From Chloroflexota bacterium (GTDB taxonomy: Bacteria; Chloroflexota; Anaerolineae; Anaerolineales; Anaerolineaceae), in assembly GCA_023381565.1 (NCBI GenBank), contig JAMCRR010000030.1, positions 1 through 47,645 of the forward strand: a stretch of 47,645 nucleotides of DNA, in the 5' to 3' direction. Shown here in pieces: positions 40,779 to 47,645 of this stretch (position 1 is the stretch's first letter; each line of letters begins with the position of its first letter). The position numbers and the translations under genes are program-made. The notes under the pieces are model-generated. The model was given only the letters and a program-made list of their open reading frames with translations. It ran no database searches and was not told where the DNA came from.

Positions 40779-41360
40779 TCAGCCACCGCTTGTGCCGGAC
40801 GTTTCCGGACGGATGGAGCTGCCGGTCAGATCTGTGCGGAAAGTGGAGGGTTGGCCGTTAGGGGTTTGGACGATTATCCGATAGCCGGGCGTCTGCACCT
40901 GGGCGCAGGCTTCGGCAGCGGTGCCAAGGCCCAGGCAGGCGTCAGACCAGGTGACGGCCTCTACGGAAATCAAGCTGATCGCTGAGGGATCGATGCTCAA
41001 GCCTGACGCAAGAAATGTCCGGACTGCCTCGACTGCCAGATCACCTTCGCCAGTGCTGACCGGCGTGGTGACCTTTGGGCCACTCTCGCCCTGGCTGCAT
41101 TCGCCGCGGAAGTACGCCCATTCTTCGCATTCGCTGCCATCCGGGAAGATACAGGCGCCGTACTGGCTGCCGTCGGCTGCGGTGCGAATTTCGAGGGAGT
41201 AGCCCTTCTCGGTGCAGTACACCGAAGCCGGGTTGGCAATGCCAGTGTTGGCATCCGTTGGGGTTGCCGTCGGGGAGGGTGGCTGTTGGGCGGCGCAGCC
41301 GCTGGCAATCATGGCAGCCAGCAATAAAATGGTTAAAAAAGGAAGGCGGGTCGTTCTCAT
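40779..41360 (-). CDS. Lipoprotein with DUF333 and a C-terminal Cys domain
   Basis: 193 residues from ATG 41360, with AGGAGA before it; a longer reading has no ribosome site. Signal peptide ending in the lipobox IASGC, a Pro/Thr linker, then a DUF333 domain (NPASVYCTEKGYSLEIRTAADGSQYGACIFPDGSECEEWAYFRGEC, with its Cys pairs), then a domain with VTWSDACLGLGTAAEACAQVQTPGYRIIV, a Trp/Cys pattern shared by exported proteins of Chloroflexi and cyanobacteria. Exposed on the cell surface; function unknown. Ends at its own terminator. Confidence 0.85.
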   Translation of the reverse strand: MRTTRLPFLTILLLAAMIASGCAAQQPPSPTATPTDANTGIANPASVYCTEKGYSLEIRTAADGSQYGACIFPDGSECEEWAYFRGECSQGESGPKVTTPVSTGEGDLAVEAVRTFLASGLSIDPSAISLISVEAVTWSDACLGLGTAAEACAQVQTPGYRIIVQTPNGQPSTFRTDLTGSSIRPETSGTSGG

Positions 41361-41491
41361 TTGTGTTTCTCCTGGTTGTGGTTGGCCGGTCAGCATACTC
41401 TTGCGTATACCCCAAGCTCTGGATGTGGTTGGTTCGTTACAAATATAGGACGTCGTGTCCCTTATTTTGTTCCCCAAGAAGAAGATTAAAT

Positions 41492-41521
41492 AAAGACGCC
41501 CGGTGCAACCCGGGCGTCTTT
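41492..41521. terminator. Strong bidirectional terminator
   Basis: 12-bp perfect inverted repeat AAAGACGCCCGG (41492-41503) and CCGGGCGTCTTT (41510-41521) with a 6-base loop. T-rich sequence follows on the minus strand (TATTTAAT). It ends the redox operon/microprotein transcript, 32 bases after the microprotein stop, and lies just upstream of the lipoprotein gene. Confidence 0.92.
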
Positions 41522-41553
41522 TTGCAAGGAGAAGGTAGATAATTGAAGCTCGA

Positions 41554-41655
41554 TCACCGTTCGGAACGAGATTCTTGATCGCCGAGGAGGCTCAACAGGC
41601 TCATCGTGCTAAAAATTAGTATGATAAATATGGTTATGATCCAAACCGGGTACAT
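41554..41655 (-). CDS. 33-residue single-helix membrane microprotein
   Basis: Read ATG 41655 to TGA 41554, 34 codons including the stop; too short to appear in routine gene calls. The ribosome site GGGAGGTGA lies four bases before the ATG and is a nearly full match to the 16S rRNA tail. Residues ~2-24 (start YPVWIITIFIILIFSTMSLL) form one hydrophobic helix; the end is short and charged (GDQESRSER). It is followed by a strong terminator at 41521-41492 and preceded 103 bases upstream by the ferric-reductase-like gene. Similar helix-only proteins are subunits of membrane complexes such as cytochrome bd (CydX) or Kdp (KdpF). A partner in the nearby redox operon is a guess. I recognise no homologue. 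Confidence 0.72.
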   Translation of the reverse strand: MYPVWIITIFIILIFSTMSLLSLLGDQESRSER

Positions 41656-41757
41656 TTTTCACCTCCCGCCTCTTGGTTGGCGTTAAGCTCCTTCTACTAT
41701 ATATAACGCAAGATTCACGCGAAAGTTCCACTTATTCTTGAAATTCCATCGAGCAGT

Positions 41758-42591
41758 TTAGTTGACGACCCGTCTAACCGGTGTGGATGTCGCCGAACTG
41801 CTTTTTACCGGGAGCGGCTTTCGATTCCGCCCAACCAGGAACCAGTACGAGGTCAGGAAGACGATTACCAGGAACGAGCCGATGTAGAGTAATCGGGTGG
41901 CCAGGAGGGGCGAATCGGTGCCGGAGAAGAAGCCGTGTACGGTTGATCCTAAGTAAGCCACCAGACTGAGGCCGTGGATCGAGCGGAAGGTCTTCATGCC
42001 GATGCGGCTGCGGAGATAAAATGTGATCGTTACCAGGATAGTCAGATAGAAAGAGATAATGCCGATTCCAACCCATAAGGGACGGTAAGGATCGATGAAT
42101 GGCACGAGCACCTGGGCAATCGAAAAAGGTAAATACTGGTCCATCATGAGCACGACAACGTGGAGGAAAATAAAGCCGACGGCCAGCAAGGAAAGGAACT
42201 GGTGGAAATCATAGGTAAAAGTACGGTGCAGGATATTGTCGAGAATTTTGCTCGAAACCGCCAGACCCCAGGCAGAGGATAAAAACAACAGGAAGTAAGC
42301 CATCAGCCCTGCCGAACGGGTCATGTACCAGAATGCCTGCACAGTGTCGGTTTTGAAAAGTATATTTGCCAGGTACCCTAAAGTGCCTCCCAGGGGAGTG
42401 TTTGCGATCAGGATGGCTATCCCGGAGGCCAGCAGCCCAAGACCCACCACGAGGAGCCACCTGGCTCTCTGGATAAATGAGTGTGACGACCTATCCTGCG
42501 GTGATTGATCGGTTTCTTTATCAAGCCTCCAGCCTGCCATGCGGCTATTCTGCGTTGCTTTATCCTGCGGTGATAGATTGGTACCTGCCAT
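41758..42591 (-). CDS. Ferric-reductase-like transmembrane protein
   Basis: 277 residues from ATG 42591, seven bases after GGAG; it overlaps the apbE end by 32 bases. Six membrane helices of the ferric reductase-like/MsrQ-type fold, with His pairs that would bind b-type heme: FHQFLSLLAVGFIFLHVVVL and FRSIHGLSLVAYLGSTVHGFF. It has no cytoplasmic flavin/NAD domain, so an outside partner is needed to bring electrons. It is next to ApbE, an enzyme of flavin attachment. The first ~40 residues contain two copies of a short SPQD(K/R) motif. Membrane electron transfer is inferred from the fold. Confidence 0.82.
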   Translation of the reverse strand: MAGTNLSPQDKATQNSRMAGWRLDKETDQSPQDRSSHSFIQRARWLLVVGLGLLASGIAILIANTPLGGTLGYLANILFKTDTVQAFWYMTRSAGLMAYFLLFLSSAWGLAVSSKILDNILHRTFTYDFHQFLSLLAVGFIFLHVVVLMMDQYLPFSIAQVLVPFIDPYRPLWVGIGIISFYLTILVTITFYLRSRIGMKTFRSIHGLSLVAYLGSTVHGFFSGTDSPLLATRLLYIGSFLVIVFLTSYWFLVGRNRKPLPVKSSSATSTPVRRVVN

Positions 42592-43516
42592 CGATATACT
42601 CCTTAATGATTTTTGACCCCCACAGTGTGCCATCCTCTCTCACCCCGATAAAGGCAGCTACATCCACCGGCAAGGGAAAAGTAACTGCTTCATGCGATCC
42701 GGCGATCAATAAAGCCTTGGCAAAGACCTCTGCGGTGGTTGCGTGGGAGGCAATCACCGTCACGCTAAGCCAGTCAGTTTCCACCGGCCGGCCGGAGCGC
42801 GGGTCGATTAAATGATGGCGAGGTTGATCTCCTTGAAGCCAGCGCCGTTTGGTTATGGAAGATGTGGCAACGGCCCCATCATCCACGCGCAACACCGCCA
42901 GTGTGTTGGCCGGGTCGCGCGGGTCTTCCAGAGCGATCCCCCAGCGGTCTTCCTGGCTGGGAGTGCCAACCATGAACATATCGCCTCCTGCATTGACTAC
43001 GCACGCAGAGGCGTAAGCGCTCAGGATGCGGGCAGCCCGCTCGGCAATCCAGCCTTTGGCGATCCCGCCCAGGTCGATCTGGACGCCGGGCGTGAGCCAG
43101 ATGTGCCGGCGCTGGCGGTCGAATTGGGTATCGTAGAAATCCGAACGGACGTAATCGGATAAATAGGAGCGCGACGGCAAAATGCTGTGGCGAAGGCGAA
43201 TTTCATCCATGCTGCGGTCGTACCCTGCTTGTTTCAGGGCGGGTAAAATTGAAGGATCGAACAGCCCTCCGGTCAGGTCCAGGAAATGGTGGGCTTCTCT
43301 CACCAGATCGAACATCTCTGCCGAAGCGCGGAACCAGCTCCCTGCGCTGCGGTTGAGGTCCGCCAGCTCGCTGTCTTCAGAAAAGCGGGTAAAGCGCTTT
43401 TCACTGGCTTCGATATAGCGGCGCGCTTCTTGAAAACCCTTCGCCAGTTGTTCGGCTTCGCCTTCCGCTCCCAGCAGGATATCCGAATTCATCGCCCGGA
43501 ATTGGTCGTACTTCAC
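42560..43516 (-). CDS. apbE: FAD:protein FMN transferase (ApbE)
   Basis: 318 residues, starting at GTG 43516 behind GGAGGA. ApbE pattern: SEKRFTRFSEDSELADLNRSAG, FDLTGGLFDPSILPAL, IDLGGIAKGWIAERAARIL (catalytic-site GGIAKG), NAGGDMFMVG, and ATSSITKRRW with HHLIDPRSGRPVETDWLSVTVIA. It transfers FMN from FAD to a Thr of partner proteins on the outer face. No substrate motif (S/T-G-A-S/T) was seen in the neighbours. Usually anchored as a lipoprotein, but no signal peptide is seen here. Stop and start with the preceding gene share one base. Confidence 0.93.
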   Translation of the reverse strand: MKYDQFRAMNSDILLGAEGEAEQLAKGFQEARRYIEASEKRFTRFSEDSELADLNRSAGSWFRASAEMFDLVREAHHFLDLTGGLFDPSILPALKQAGYDRSMDEIRLRHSILPSRSYLSDYVRSDFYDTQFDRQRRHIWLTPGVQIDLGGIAKGWIAERAARILSAYASACVVNAGGDMFMVGTPSQEDRWGIALEDPRDPANTLAVLRVDDGAVATSSITKRRWLQGDQPRHHLIDPRSGRPVETDWLSVTVIASHATTAEVFAKALLIAGSHEAVTFPLPVDVAAFIGVREDGTLWGSKIIKEYIDGRYQSITAG

Positions 43517-43791
43517 TAGGATCCTCCGGTGCGAATCTGGGGAATGCTAAAAGCAGGCGATTGGGGAGCCGAAGGAATCGGCTGCAGGCCCGACAAACCT
43601 GACGAGGAAGAGCTGCCAAATTGCGGGATTGGCGCCAGGGTGGGCAGCGCAGCAAGGTTGGATGTCGTCGACTGGCTCCCCATCAGCGGCGCCGGTTTGC
43701 CGGCGTGCGCCAGGGTGACCCAGCCCGCAAGGAACCCTATAGCGGCGACAAGGGCAATCCAGATGCGTAAGGCAAGCTTGAGCGGTTTCAT
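43516..43791 (-). CDS. Small exported or membrane-anchored protein of unknown function
   Basis: 91 residues, not recognised. One N-terminal helix (~8-28: WIALVAAIGFLAGWVTLAHA) could be a signal peptide or anchor, followed by a Ser/Pro-rich tail without cysteines or charged clusters. Translation is coupled both ways: its ATG overlaps the upstream stop (TAATG) and its stop touches the apbE start. Stable in its operon with ApbE, so perhaps part of the same redox system; no flavinylation motif seen. Confidence 0.78.
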   Translation of the reverse strand: MKPLKLALRIWIALVAAIGFLAGWVTLAHAGKPAPLMGSQSTTSNLAALPTLAPIPQFGSSSSSGLSGLQPIPSAPQSPAFSIPQIRTGGS

Positions 43792-44201
43792 TATTGGAAA
43801 TTCCCTTGCGGAACGTAGATGCGGCCATCTTGACCGATGCGGATGATGCCCGCATTCTGCAGAGCAACCAGGATGGATTGATACTGCTGGATCTGAGCCT
43901 GCGCCTGCTGGAGCTGCTGTGCAGCATTGTTCAGTTGCGTCTGGTACTGCTGCTCGCGCGTCTGATATTGAGAGATGAGGCCCTGTAGCTGCTGCACTTC
44001 CGCCTGAAGCTGCGCCTGGTTGGCGCTGCTGGTGGAGCTTGGGTTAGCAGACTGAGTGGCAGTTGCCAGGGCTTGTTTCGGATTGTTAAAAATGGGCAGG
44101 GTGTTGGTATTCAAAAGCGCATTTCCACCAATGGCGAACATGGCTCCGGCGACAACGCCGGTGATCGCCAGGGCGGCGATAATTGCAACAAAATGTTTCA
44201 T
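43791..44201 (-). CDS. Membrane-anchored coiled-coil protein of unknown function
   Basis: 136 residues. One N-terminal membrane helix (~5-27), a Thr/Ser/Asn spacer, a Gln-rich coiled coil (~63-112: repeats of LQxxxxQLQ), then a short conserved-looking end (NAGIIRIGQDGRIYVPQGNFQ). Probably outside the cell. AGAGGAGAAAG precedes the ATG. It is the first gene of the apbE operon. I do not recognise it; the coiled coil suggests a multimer or tether. Confidence 0.8.
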   Translation of the reverse strand: MKHFVAIIAALAITGVVAGAMFAIGGNALLNTNTLPIFNNPKQALATATQSANPSSTSSANQAQLQAEVQQLQGLISQYQTREQQYQTQLNNAAQQLQQAQAQIQQYQSILVALQNAGIIRIGQDGRIYVPQGNFQ

Positions 44202-44410
44202 GATCTTTCTCCTCTCAAAATAATTGCTGATCCAATGAATGCAAGAATAATTAATAGCTTCTAAGAGTTAATTACCTGAGCAATTCCGAATCAATAACCC
44301 CTTTGTCAACATCCGAACATTTCGGCTTTAGTATATCGGACGGAGATGACAATTTGATGAATAGGGTAAGATAGATCGCAAAACATTTTGTGTAAATTTA
44401 TTTAATGCTT
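44202..44410. promoter_or_regulatory. Divergent promoter region of the redox operon and the two-component genes
   Basis: A+T-rich region between divergent genes. On the minus strand TTGACA (44309-44304) is a perfect -35 hexamer for the coiled-coil gene but I find no good -10 at 15-19 bases. Next to it is the palindrome CCGAA-CAT-TTCGG (44313-44325), a possible operator. Assignments are by eye. Confidence 0.4.
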
Positions 44411-44428
44411 CTGTCATCAACATGTCAT
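44411..44428 (+). promoter_or_regulatory. Pho-box-like direct repeat
   Basis: CTGTCAT (44411-44417) and ATGTCAT (44422-44428), 11 bases apart start to start. Escherichia Pho boxes are CTGTCAT, four bases, CTGTCA(C/T). Such direct repeats one helical turn apart are how OmpR/PhoB-type regulators bind. It overlaps the -35 of the promoter of the response regulator gene, so autoregulation is likely. Whether phosphate is the signal is not shown. Confidence 0.6.
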
Positions 44429-44444
44429 ATATTTATGTTAAAAT
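44417..44444 (+). promoter_or_regulatory. Promoter of the two-component genes
   Basis: TCAACA (44417-44422), 16 bases, TAAAAT (44439-44444) with an extended -10 TG (TATG at 44434-44437). Transcription would start near 44451, giving a ~12-base leader to ATG 44463 that holds the ribosome site GAGGTGA. Confidence 0.5.
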
Positions 44445-44462
44445 TTTTCTTTAGAGGTGAAA

Positions 44463-45140
44463 ATGCGTATTTTATTAGTTGAGGATAATCGTCGCTTGAA
44501 TAATTCCCTGCGGATGAGCCTGGTGGATGACGGCTATGCAGTGGATTCTGCCTACGATGGTCTGGAAGGCGAAGAGCTGGCCGAGGCAACCCCCTATGAT
44601 GCGATCATTCTGGATATTATGCTGCCGAAGAAAGATGGGCTGGATGTATGCCGCTCCCTGCGCCAGGACCGGATTAACACCCCCATTATCATGCTTACCG
44701 CGCGCGATACCATCGATGATCGGGTAGAGGGATTGGACAGCGGGGCGGATGATTATTTGGTCAAACCGTTTGCATTCAATGAGCTGCGGGCGCGCTTGCG
44801 CGCCTTATTCCGCCGTGAGGCCGTCGATAAGATCGGGGTGCTCTCGGTCGGAGACCTGACTGTGGACCCGGCAACCCACTGGGTGGAGCGCGGCGGGCAG
44901 CCGATCCAGCTTACGGCAAAGGAGTTCTCGCTGCTGGAATATTTTATGCGTAACCCTAACCGGTTGATTACACGCGAGATGGCTGAGGCTCACGTGTGGA
45001 GCTATGATTTCGAAGGTACCTCCAATGTAGTCGATGTGTACATCCGGCGGTTGCGCCGCAAGATCGACGACACTCATCCAGTCAAGCTCTTCGAAACGGT
45101 GCGCGGGGTAGGCTACCGGCTGTACCGGCCTGAATCGTAA
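44463..45140 (+). CDS. OmpR-family response regulator
   Basis: 225 residues from ATG 44463 with GAGGTGA just before it (the GTG at 44457 is two codons earlier). Receiver with E7/D8, phosphoacceptor Asp51 (AIILDIMLPKKDG), Thr79-region LTARD and Lys-Pro (DYLVKPF), then a winged helix (LTAKEFSLLEYFMRNPNRLITREMAEAHVW, then VVDVYIRRLRRKIDD, VRGVGYRL). Complete and typical. 12 bases before its kinase gene. A Pho-box-like repeat precedes it. Targets unknown; the divergent redox operon is a candidate. Confidence 0.95.
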   Translation: MRILLVEDNRRLNNSLRMSLVDDGYAVDSAYDGLEGEELAEATPYDAIILDIMLPKKDGLDVCRSLRQDRINTPIIMLTARDTIDDRVEGLDSGADDYLVKPFAFNELRARLRALFRREAVDKIGVLSVGDLTVDPATHWVERGGQPIQLTAKEFSLLEYFMRNPNRLITREMAEAHVWSYDFEGTSNVVDVYIRRLRRKIDDTHPVKLFETVRGVGYRLYRPES

Positions 45141-45152
45141 AGAAAGGTTTTC

Positions 45153-46703
45153 ATGCGCTCGATCGCCCGGTCATTTCTCCGGCGGGTGAGGCTGGTCGTT
45201 CACAGCGTGCGCTTCCGCCTGACGTTATGGACCCTGGCCATTCTAGCCCTGGTCCTGGCAGCCTTCAGCGGGTTTGTTTACTACCGCCAGATGCAGGATG
45301 TCGAATACGAAACACGCGTACGCCTGGAAGATAGGGTACGCCAGTTCGGGTTGCTCTTTCGCATCGTCGGGACGGGATTCCTGGAGCAGGGCAATTCTAT
45401 TCTGCCGATCTTGAACCAGAATGGGGTCTCCGTGCTGCAGCCGGGAGAAGCCCTGGCGCTGATTGATCCCAACGGGCATGCCGTTCAACAAGCCGGGCCG
45501 CTCAGCTCCGCCGATATCCAGCAACTGACTGCCAGAATCAGCCAGGCCGGCAGCAGCGTAACTCTGGCTCTCGATCAGAACAGCGTGAGCCTGGATTTGC
45601 CCACCGCAAAAAATGGGAACTACATGTTTGTGATCGCCCCATTGCGAGCAGACGAAGGTGGCATCTGGTTGCTGGCTCTGGGATCTCCTGTCGATCCAGG
45701 TGGGCAGCTGCAGCGGCTTGCGCTGACCTTGCTGGGCGGGTCGCTGGCTATCCTGCTGGCAGCTGCACTCGTCGGATACTGGCTGGCGGGAAGGGTGATG
45801 CGCCCGGTGCACATTATCACTCAGGCGGCCCGCGAGATCAGTGAGACGGATCTGAAGCGAAGGCTGAATTTAAATACGCAAGATGAGCTGGGAGAGCTGG
45901 CGAACACTTTCGATAAGATGTTGGGGCGGCTGCAGGCTGCGTTTGACCGGCAGCGGCAATTTACCGCAGATGCCAGCCATGAGCTACGCACGCCTCTGAC
46001 GATCATCGATCTTGAGGCAGAAAGAGCTTTGACCCGCCGTCGATCGCCAGAAGAATATGAACGCGCCTTAGGGGTGATCCAATCCGAAAATGGCTACATG
46101 TCGCGATTGGTTAATGACTTATTGACCCTGGCGCGCATGGACGCCGGGCAGACCGTGCTGAAACACGAAGAGGTCGATTTGAGCGACCTGGCTCTGGAGG
46201 TGGTCGAACGCCTGGCGCCGCTGGCCCGCCGGCGAGGCGTCGAGATCGTTGCTCGAGAACTCCCCGAAGTGGTTGTCCAGGTAGACAGGCAGTATATTGT
46301 GCAGCTGATCTCCAACCTGGTGGAAAATGCGATTAAGTATGCAGGCGGAGCAGGCAGGCACGTATGGGTAGATACCGGGATCAAGGGAGAAGGCAAGAAT
46401 CAGCAGGCCTGGATCCAGGTCGCCGATGACGGCGTGGGTATCCCCTCCGAACACATTCCTCACCTGTTCGACCGCTTTTACCAGGTGGATAAAGCTCGCT
46501 CCCGGATGAATGAGGAGGCGCAGAATGACGGCGCTGACAGCGGTGAAGCCGGAGGCAGCGGTTTGGGCCTGGCGATCGTGCAATGGATCGCCCAGGCGCA
46601 CGGCGGTGTGGTTACGGTTTCAAGCGAGGTCGGGCAGGGGACGACCTTTGAGGTTGCCCTGCCCATGGCGACCAAATTTACCCAGGTGACACGCCCTGCC
46701 TAG
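45153..46703 (+). CDS. Membrane sensor histidine kinase
   Basis: 516 residues: membrane helix ~23-43, outside domain ~44-187, second helix ~188-211, HAMP ~212-264, then DHp with His276 ([10 protein letters not shown]) and an intact ATPase ([49 protein letters not shown]). Partner of the regulator 12 bases upstream. A classic periplasmic-type sensor; the ligand is unknown. Its stop TAG lies in a CTAG shared with the stop of the convergent pncB gene. Confidence 0.95.
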   Translation: MRSIARSFLRRVRLVVHSVRFRLTLWTLAILALVLAAFSGFVYYRQMQDVEYETRVRLEDRVRQFGLLFRIVGTGFLEQGNSILPILNQNGVSVLQPGEALALIDPNGHAVQQAGPLSSADIQQLTARISQAGSSVTLALDQNSVSLDLPTAKNGNYMFVIAPLRADEGGIWLLALGSPVDPGGQLQRLALTLLGGSLAILLAAALVGYWLAGRVMRPVHIITQAAREISETDLKRRLNLNTQDELGELANTFDKMLGRLQAAFDRQRQFTADASHELRTPLTIIDLEAERALTRRRSPEEYERALGVIQSENGYMSRLVNDLLTLARMDAGQTVLKHEEVDLSDLALEVVERLAPLARRRGVEIVARELPEVVVQVDRQYIVQLISNLVENAIKYAGGAGRHVWVDTGIKGEGKNQQAWIQVADDGVGIPSEHIPHLFDRFYQVDKARSRMNEEAQNDGADSGEAGGSGLGLAIVQWIAQAHGGVVTVSSEVGQGTTFEVALPMATKFTQVTRPA

Positions 46704-47645
46704 TTTGCCCTGCCCTCAGCAGAGCTCACCAGGTCTTGCTTCAGATTCCACAAGCCTTCACTCAAAGAAACGTGATAGATGTGGGGGTTGATTAAGCGTT
46801 TCACGCCCGGGTCGAGATGGTCCATATCTTCCTGGCGCTGCTTGCGCATCTCCTCGATCGAAGGCAGATCGTAGACGAGCTTCCCATCGCGCAGAATCTC
46901 GACCAGCAGGGGCTCGATGCAGCACAGATCTTTCTGTTCCAGGAGGCGGTACTTGGCATGCTCGGATGGGTGCCGCAGCACGATGGGATTCATAGTACGC
47001 GGATCCTCCACATCCAGGGTGAGCAGGTCGGCAGTCGCTTTGTTGCGCTTGTCGAACAGGCGCCAGATACTCTTATGGCCCGGATTGAGGGTTTTAATGG
47101 GCGTCTCGGAAATCTTAATCGTCGGCTCCCAGTTCCCATTTTGGCGCACGGCAACCAATTTATAAACCCCGTCCAGAGCCGGCGACCCCTCGGAAGTGAT
47201 CAGGCGCGTGCCTACGCCGTAGGTTAGCCGGTGGATAAGCTTATCGGGGTCGACGTCATAGCGCGGCGCTTCTTGCTGAATCTGGGTGAGGATCTGCCAG
47301 ATGATCAGCTCGTCGAGCTCATTGGACCAGACGATCGACGTATCGGCGAAGCCGGCCTCGTCCAGCATTTTGGCAGCTTGAATGGTCAGGTACGCCAGGT
47401 CCCCTGAGTCGAGGCGGATACCCAGAGGCTTATGCCCCTTGCTCTGCAGCTCTTCGAATACTTTGATGGCATTGGGGACGCCGCTTTCCAGCGTGTTGAT
47501 CGTATCCACCAGCAGCAGGCATTCATCCGGATAGACATCTGCGTAAGCGCGAAAGGCGTCCAGCTCGCTGCCGCCCAAAGCCAGGAATGCCTGCACCATG
47601 CTGTGGGCGTGGGTTCCTTTAGGCGGGTACCCCAGGACGTGAGAG
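46700..47645 (-). CDS. pncB: Nicotinate phosphoribosyltransferase, C-terminal part (5' end outside window)
   Basis: The frame is open to the window edge; ~314 codons seen. Just upstream of the first Met the edge encodes GTHAHS, the conserved NAPRTase motif, followed by [63 protein letters not shown] and [13 protein letters not shown]. It makes nicotinate mononucleotide for NAD salvage. Not related to the flagellar genes; probably the flanking housekeeping region. It ends opposite the histidine kinase gene with a four-base convergent overlap. Confidence 0.95.
   Translation of the reverse strand, partial: SHVLGYPPKGTHAHSMVQAFLALGGSELDAFRAYADVYPDECLLLVDTINTLESGVPNAIKVFEELQSKGHKPLGIRLDSGDLAYLTIQAAKMLDEAGFADTSIVWSNELDELIIWQILTQIQQEAPRYDVDPDKLIHRLTYGVGTRLITSEGSPALDGVYKLVAVRQNGNWEPTIKISETPIKTLNPGHKSIWRLFDKRNKATADLLTLDVEDPRTMNPIVLRHPSEHAKYRLLEQKDLCCIEPLLVEILRDGKLVYDLPSIEEMRKQRQEDMDHLDPGVKRLINPHIYHVSLSEGLWNLKQDLVSSAEGRAN

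Noticed and set aside
1..47645. CRISPR arrays, tRNA genes, insertion sequences
   Set aside because: No repeated spacer pattern, cloverleaf or transposase-like protein was seen in the window.

Overview
The window is a nearly complete flagellar locus with sensory and housekeeping genes on both sides. The most likely source is a Chloroflexota bacterium, probably of the class Anaerolineae; this is inference from gene style, since no rRNA or other marker gene is present. The flagellum looks monoderm-type. Rod, hook, MS-ring, C-ring, export, cap and filament genes are all here, but the P-ring and L-ring genes (flgI, flgH) and flgA are not. FlgD is short, as in Firmicutes. SwrD/FlbD-like, SwrB-like and YlqG/YlqH-like genes and the order flgM-flgN-flgK-flgL-csrA also recall Bacillus. 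No cheA, cheW, cheB, cheR or receptor gene is visible.

Layout. 1-493 is the end of a glycosyltransferase gene. 5156-737 (minus) is a three-gene signalling operon: a REC-PAS protein with a degenerate kinase core, an OmpR-type regulator and an intact GAF-PAS histidine kinase. 5340-20679 (plus) is the long operon flbD-motA-motB-fliL-fliM-fliN-fliO-fliP-fliQ-HDOD-REC-fliR-flhB-flhA-flhF-(membrane protein)-fliA-(HTH protein)-flgF-flgG. 20677-24170 (plus) is the late operon flgM-flgN-flgK-flgL-csrA, behind a perfect sigma-28 promoter. A hairpin at 24172-24206 separates it from the converging minus-strand genes. Read in the direction of transcription these are flagellin (40412-39525), then fliD-flaG-fliS (39258-36684, with a second perfect sigma-28 promoter before fliS), then flgC-fliE-fliF-fliG-fliH-fliI-fliJ-lytic transglycosylase-flgB-fliK-flgD-TIGR02530-flgE-(fliK-like)-(flhB-C-like) (36501-24247).

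40779-44201 (minus) holds a DUF333 lipoprotein gene and an apparent redox operon: a coiled-coil membrane-anchored protein, a small exported protein, ApbE, a ferric-reductase-like membrane protein, and a newly called 33-residue membrane microprotein with a near-perfect ribosome binding site. 44463-46703 (plus) is a classical two-component pair preceded by a direct repeat resembling a Pho box. 46700-47645 (minus) is the C-terminal part of nicotinate phosphoribosyltransferase.

How the parts fit. FliA (sigma-28) and FlgM are both encoded here, and exact sigma-28 promoters precede flgM and fliS, so the usual export-linked checkpoint probably operates. CsrA is the last gene of the FlgM operon. The flagellin leader carries two adjacent hairpins with GGA in the loop, one of them covering the Shine-Dalgarno sequence, which suggests CsrA represses flagellin translation as in Bacillus hag. 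The antagonist FliW, expected just before csrA, is absent. This pairing of two CsrA-type hairpins with a missing fliW, the pseudokinase, the microprotein and ApbE operon, and the structured fliM-fliN spacer are the points most worth following up.
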